A stretch of DNA of 7,710 nucleotides from an uncultured Lachnoanaerobaculum sp. (GTDB lineage Bacteria; Bacillota; Clostridia; Lachnospirales; Lachnospiraceae): positions 1 through 7,710 of the forward strand of contig NZ_CALLVU010000120.1 in assembly GCF_938015485.1 (NCBI RefSeq), written 5' to 3'. The notes under the pieces are model-generated. The model made no database searches. It was given only the letters and a program-made list of their open reading frames with translations, and had not been told where the DNA came from. Shown piece after piece: positions 4,841 through 7,710 of this stretch. Position numbers and translations under genes: made by a program. Numbering within the stretch: the first letter of the stretch is position 1; the number at the start of each line of letters is the position of its first letter.

Positions 4841-6106
4841 TCAACAATATAAAATCACTAAAACTACAAATAGATTATATTCATAATCTATTTGAATAAT
4901 GCCATTATATCTTTCTGCTACTTCCCTTACGCTTTCTAATCCAATGCCATGACCTTGTTTTTCCTTTTTGGTTGTCTGAAGTTTTCCTTGGGATTTGACT
5001 ATATTTTTATATGAATTTTCTATTTGTAAAATTAGCCTCCCTTTTTTATATTTCAAATTTATTTTTAATTCTTTTCTATCCGACTCTTTTACAGCTCTGA
5101 CTGCATTATCCAACAAATTTCCAAGCGCCACTGTCATATCCACATCTGATATTTCTAACTTCTTAGGAATACAAACATCAATATATAAATTTATATCATT
5201 AATATTTCTCAATTTGTAATTTATAATACTATCCACTACTAAATTTCCGGATTTACACACTTCTTCTTTTTTATCTATTTTTGATAATAAAGTATCCAAG
5301 TAATCTCGGTATGAATCTATTTCTCCTTTTTCATATAACGATTTCAACATAAATAAATGATTTTGTATATCATGTCTAATCAAAGAGATATTTTCATTAT
5401 TGACTTGTATCATTTTTAGTTGTTGTAAGTATGCTTCATCTTGCTTTTGTAAAAGAAGCTTTTTATTTTTCTCCTGCATTATGGAAACAACATGGTTATA
5501 TAATTGAAAACTCACTATATTGATTATAGTAATGGATAGCAGTACAATTAATATATGCAGTTGTTCAGAGCCTGTTGCTATATTAAGAAATAAAATCATT
5601 ACAACCAAACTTGCAACCGGTATACTTACAACTCTTATCCAATATAGAGGAGATATTTCTCCTGATTTTTTTATATTGAATTTTCTTTCAGAAAGAATCA
5701 ATGCTACTATATACACCAATACTTTCACACAAATAATAAGATAAACAGAATGTAACTCCTGTACTTTAAAAATGAATATCTTTTTATATTCAAACAAAGA
5801 CATAACCATTATTTCAATACCAAAGATAATCAAATAAACATATACCGTAGCTGTTATATGGCGCTTTAATGTTCCGCTATAATTGAGTGTTATAGCAAAA
5901 ATACTTATTATGTTAAATGAAAGAAGAACTACTGGAACCGGAAAGAAAGTAAAAATCAGAACACTCAAAATATAATATATAACATATGACAGTACCTCAA
6001 CACATTTATAGATGTTTTCTCTTTCAAAAAATATAGATATAAGTTTAAAAATTGAAAAAGTTCCCAATATGTTACTGACTAAAAATACACTATGTACTAA
6101 ACTCAC
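4841..6106 (-). CDS. agrC: AgrC-type GHKL sensor histidine kinase
   Basis: A 421-residue membrane kinase and the probable receptor for the peptide made from agrD. The start is GTG at 6106-6104, 2 nt after the agrA stop and behind AAAGGG (6115-6120). Residues 1-205 hold about six hydrophobic segments with short loops, the usual AgrC sensor. A helical linker (205-240) leads to the phosphoacceptor motif LIRHDIQNH with His245. The ATP-binding region has the N box LGNLLDNAVRAV (328-339) and the G box GHGIGLESVREV (385-396); it ends FVVLVILYC. This is the HATPase_c_5 type found with LytTR regulators. Length and motifs are complete, so it should be active. It probably autophosphorylates on binding a thiolactone peptide and passes phosphate to the neighbouring AgrA. 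The peptide may now come from other cells, as the local agrB is broken. Confidence 0.9.
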   Translation of the reverse strand: MSLVHSVFLVSNILGTFSIFKLISIFFERENIYKCVEVLSYVIYYILSVLIFTFFPVPVVLLSFNIISIFAITLNYSGTLKRHITATVYVYLIIFGIEIMVMSLFEYKKIFIFKVQELHSVYLIICVKVLVYIVALILSERKFNIKKSGEISPLYWIRVVSIPVASLVVMILFLNIATGSEQLHILIVLLSITIINIVSFQLYNHVVSIMQEKNKKLLLQKQDEAYLQQLKMIQVNNENISLIRHDIQNHLFMLKSLYEKGEIDSYRDYLDTLLSKIDKKEEVCKSGNLVVDSIINYKLRNINDINLYIDVCIPKKLEISDVDMTVALGNLLDNAVRAVKESDRKELKINLKYKKGRLILQIENSYKNIVKSQGKLQTTKKEKQGHGIGLESVREVAERYNGIIQIDYEYNLFVVLVILYC

Positions 6107-6108
6107 TA

Positions 6109-6831
6109 TTATAACCCTTTCCTCTCAAACATCATCTGTAACTTTCTTATTTCTTTTCTTTTACTCCTGCTTATCGGGATAATATCTCCATTGGACATTA
6201 TAAGTTCTTCATATTTAAAGCAAGATATAAGCTCATAATTTACAAGATAACTTCTATGTGGATATATGAAAAAATCCGGTAACACTTTACTCAATTCTTG
6301 GATATTATCATAAAATGTGTATTGCATTTTGCAACTTACTAAACTGATTTCTCTGCCTTTACTTTCAAAGTACAATATGTCTTTATATGGCACTTTTACT
6401 GTGTTCCTGAGATTTTTAAATTCAAAGATTTTATTTTCCTTTCCAGAGATTTTAATTGCTAATTTTATGTCATTTAGAAGTTTTGAAACATCAATTGGCT
6501 TTTGAAGAAAATGCAAGGGTTGTACATCAAACAGTTGTCTATCATAGTTGTTCTTAGATGAAATATATACTATTTGAGTTATGTAATCATCCATTTCATC
6601 CCTAATGATATGCCCCACCTCCACACCATTTATATTACCTCCAAGTTCAATATCCAAAAAAATCAAATCATATAGATTCTCTTCTCTTATATCGGATATT
6701 AAGGCATCTCCACTATAAAATATATCAACACTAATATTCTCGCACAAAGTCCCCTTTGCTTTACTTAAAATAATTTTTTTAAGTTCATCACATGTAGCCT
6801 TAATGTCATCACAAACAGCAATTTTAAACAT
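6109..6831 (-). CDS. agrA: AgrA-type LytTR response regulator
   Basis: A 240-residue two-domain regulator. The receiver domain (1-125) keeps Asp8 and Asp9 (VCDD), the phosphoacceptor Asp60 (IFLDIEL), Ser91 and Lys111 (QKP). The LytTR DNA-binding domain (about 140-236) shows DILYFESKGR (151-160), FFIYPHRSYLVN (187-198) and the conserved ISRSKRKEI (220-228). The ATG at 6831-6829 follows GAGGAA at a normal distance. The gene lies 41 bp downstream of the small XRE-type gene and is nearly joined to agrC, so the three are probably co-transcribed. LytTR proteins bind 9-bp direct repeats with a 21-bp period; exactly such repeats lie before agrD (4263-4316), the most likely target. All key residues are present. 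Confidence 0.92.
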   Translation of the reverse strand: MFKIAVCDDIKATCDELKKIILSKAKGTLCENISVDIFYSGDALISDIREENLYDLIFLDIELGGNINGVEVGHIIRDEMDDYITQIVYISSKNNYDRQLFDVQPLHFLQKPIDVSKLLNDIKLAIKISGKENKIFEFKNLRNTVKVPYKDILYFESKGREISLVSCKMQYTFYDNIQELSKVLPDFFIYPHRSYLVNYELISCFKYEELIMSNGDIIPISRSKRKEIRKLQMMFERKGL

Positions 6832-6872
6832 AATATATTCCTCAATGCTTTATACTATCCAAATTTATATTC

Positions 6873-7064
6873 TTATTCATGATTAAACAAAGTACAAATA
6901 CAAACTCCCAATTCTTCTGCAATTCTAAATGCTAGTTTCAATGAAGGTAACACTTCTTCTCTTTCTATTTTACTTACAAATTGCCTTTTGACTCCAATTC
7001 TACCAGCCAATTCCTGCTGAGTTATATTTTTTATCTTTCTTATAACAAATATATTATTTTTCAA
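6873..7064 (-). CDS. Small XRE-family (Cro/CI-type) DNA-binding regulator
   Basis: I choose TTG at 7064-7062 as the start because GAGGA (7074-7078) lies 9 nt before it and the product then begins MKNNIFVIRKIKN, as is usual in this family. The TTG at 7073 would sit directly against the same ribosome binding site. The 63-residue protein is essentially a single helix-turn-helix domain: ITQQELAGRIGVKRQFVSKIE (14-34), then EVLPSLKLAFRIAEELGV (37-54). It resembles the short autonomous HTH regulators of about 67 residues common in Firmicutes. It is the first gene of the predicted operon with agrA and agrC and probably helps control it. An AT-rich repeat region immediately upstream (7092-7119) is a candidate operator. 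The target is not shown by the sequence. Confidence 0.85.
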   Translation of the reverse strand: MKNNIFVIRKIKNITQQELAGRIGVKRQFVSKIEREEVLPSLKLAFRIAEELGVCICTLFNHE

Positions 7065-7086
7065 ATATAACAATCCTCATATACTT

Positions 7087-7140
7087 TTGACTATATTATA
7101 TATTTGAATATATTATATAATAACTACTGTAAAAGTGAAA
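7087..7140. promoter_or_regulatory. Divergent promoter region with AT-rich repeats
   Basis: For the plus strand, TTGACT (7087-7092) and TATTAT (7111-7116) are 18 bp apart and lead to the DUF975 gene at 7161. For the minus strand, TATAAT (7117-7112) with TTTCAC (7140-7135) at 17 bp could drive the XRE-agrA-agrC operon. The 11-mer TATATTATATA occurs at 7092-7102 and again at 7109-7119, inside both promoters, and could be an operator for the XRE protein. In such AT-rich DNA these matches are suggestive only. Confidence 0.45.
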
Positions 7141-7160
7141 TATTTTATACGGAGGTAGTT

Positions 7161-7710
7161 ATGGAAAACAATATAATAGTGTCTGAGGCATATAGTGATG
7201 TACGTGCAATGGCACGTAACGTAATGAGGAGTAAGTGGCTTGGGTCTGCTTTGGCTTTGCTGATTTATACTTTCGTATGCTCAAACCTTCCAAACATGCT
7301 TGGTGATATGATTCCGGCATTCAAGAGAACTATATACCTGGATTTTATAGACAGATACTATGAGTATTCGACATTTCCCGGACTATATAGTATTTTTATA
7401 GAAGCTGCATTTTCTCTGGGGCTTGCTATGTTCATTCTTAACTTCATAAGAGCAGGCAAGATTTCAATCGAGCTTATATTTGGTGGATTTGAAAAGTTTA
7501 TAAAGGCATTTTTGATGAATTTGGTTATGTCTATAATTACGGTCATAGGCCTTATACTATTTATAATTCCCGGGATAGTATTTGCACTTATGTATTCTCA
7601 GGCTTACTTTATTATGGCTGATAATCCTGAACTCGGAGCGATGGAATGTCTAAAGAGGTCCAGGATAATGATGATAGGAAACAAAGGATACTTATTTGGC
7701 CTGATATTTT
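7161..7710 (+). CDS. DUF975-family integral membrane protein (5' part)
   Basis: The ATG at 7161 follows GGAGG (7151-7155) and the frame stays open to the window edge, giving 183 residues. It begins MENNIIVSEAYSDVRAMARN, the usual soluble start of DUF975 proteins, then shows hydrophobic segments at about 28-46, 76-97 and 119-146. The last leads into the conserved FIIPGIVFALMYSQAYFIMA (134-153), followed by ECLKRSRIMMIGNKGYLF (162-179). DUF975 proteins are multi-pass membrane proteins of Firmicutes without an agreed function. It is transcribed away from the agr locus from a shared intergenic region; a functional link is not shown. Base composition is somewhat richer in GC than the IS/agr side, so this may be the conserved chromosomal edge of the region. 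Confidence 0.85.
   Translation, partial: MENNIIVSEAYSDVRAMARNVMRSKWLGSALALLIYTFVCSNLPNMLGDMIPAFKRTIYLDFIDRYYEYSTFPGLYSIFIEAAFSLGLAMFILNFIRAGKISIELIFGGFEKFIKAFLMNLVMSIITVIGLILFIIPGIVFALMYSQAYFIMADNPELGAMECLKRSRIMMIGNKGYLFGLIF

Noticed and set aside
7358..7546. 62-codon minus-strand frame
   Set aside because: Antisense to the DUF975 gene, which has a good start and family motifs.
1..7710. CRISPR array, tRNA, rRNA or prophage structural genes
   Set aside because: No regularly spaced identical repeats, tRNA-like cloverleaf or recognisable phage motifs were seen.

Overview
The window is AT-rich and carries features typical of low-GC Firmicutes: strong AGGAGG-type ribosome binding sites, an Agr-type peptide quorum-sensing locus, a DUF975 membrane protein and IS1380-family transposase remnants. 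A clostridial host, perhaps Lachnospiraceae, is my inference; no single feature here proves it. 

Layout. (1) 1-300: no intact gene. It holds a cluster of imperfect direct repeats and two strong hairpins (34-134), then a possible broken coding remnant. (2) 295-975, minus: a secreted protein gene interrupted by one in-frame amber codon. A perfect 15-bp inverted repeat lies just upstream of it. (3) 1060-1856: a complete-ended but internally deleted IS1380-family element with a dead transposase. (4) 2016-3242, minus: a predicted lipoprotein followed by a secreted DUF6973-like protein, probably one operon. (5) 3259 to about 3948: the left half of a second, related IS1380-family element in the same orientation. 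Its transposase is cut and fused directly to a disrupted agrB. (6) 3949-7064, minus: an agr-type quorum-sensing locus. (7) 7161 onward, plus: the start of a divergently transcribed DUF975 membrane protein that runs off the window.

The agr locus reads, on the minus strand: small XRE-type regulator, agrA (LytTR response regulator), agrC (GHKL histidine kinase), a 54-residue unknown ORF, a clear rho-independent terminator, then a separate unit of agrD and agrB. The agrD gene (47 codons) and the agrB remnant are short. The agrD promoter carries three LytTR-type direct repeats spaced 22 and 21 bp apart, just upstream of a TATAAT -10 box. This is the arrangement expected for AgrA autoinduction of the signal gene. 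AgrD has the hallmark NSAC-AFIY-HQPELP layout and should give a five-residue thiolactone ring, CAFIY.

The most notable point is that the signal-maturing enzyme is destroyed while everything else looks intact. Only about 36 N-terminal residues of AgrB can be read; they contain a frameshift in an A7 tract and run straight into transposase sequence. As it stands the locus looks like a receiver: it can still sense (AgrC), respond (AgrA) and make propeptide (AgrD), but cannot process its own peptide unless an AgrB is encoded elsewhere. The two IS1380-family remnants, in direct orientation, flank the lipoprotein/DUF6973 pair and probably shaped this region.
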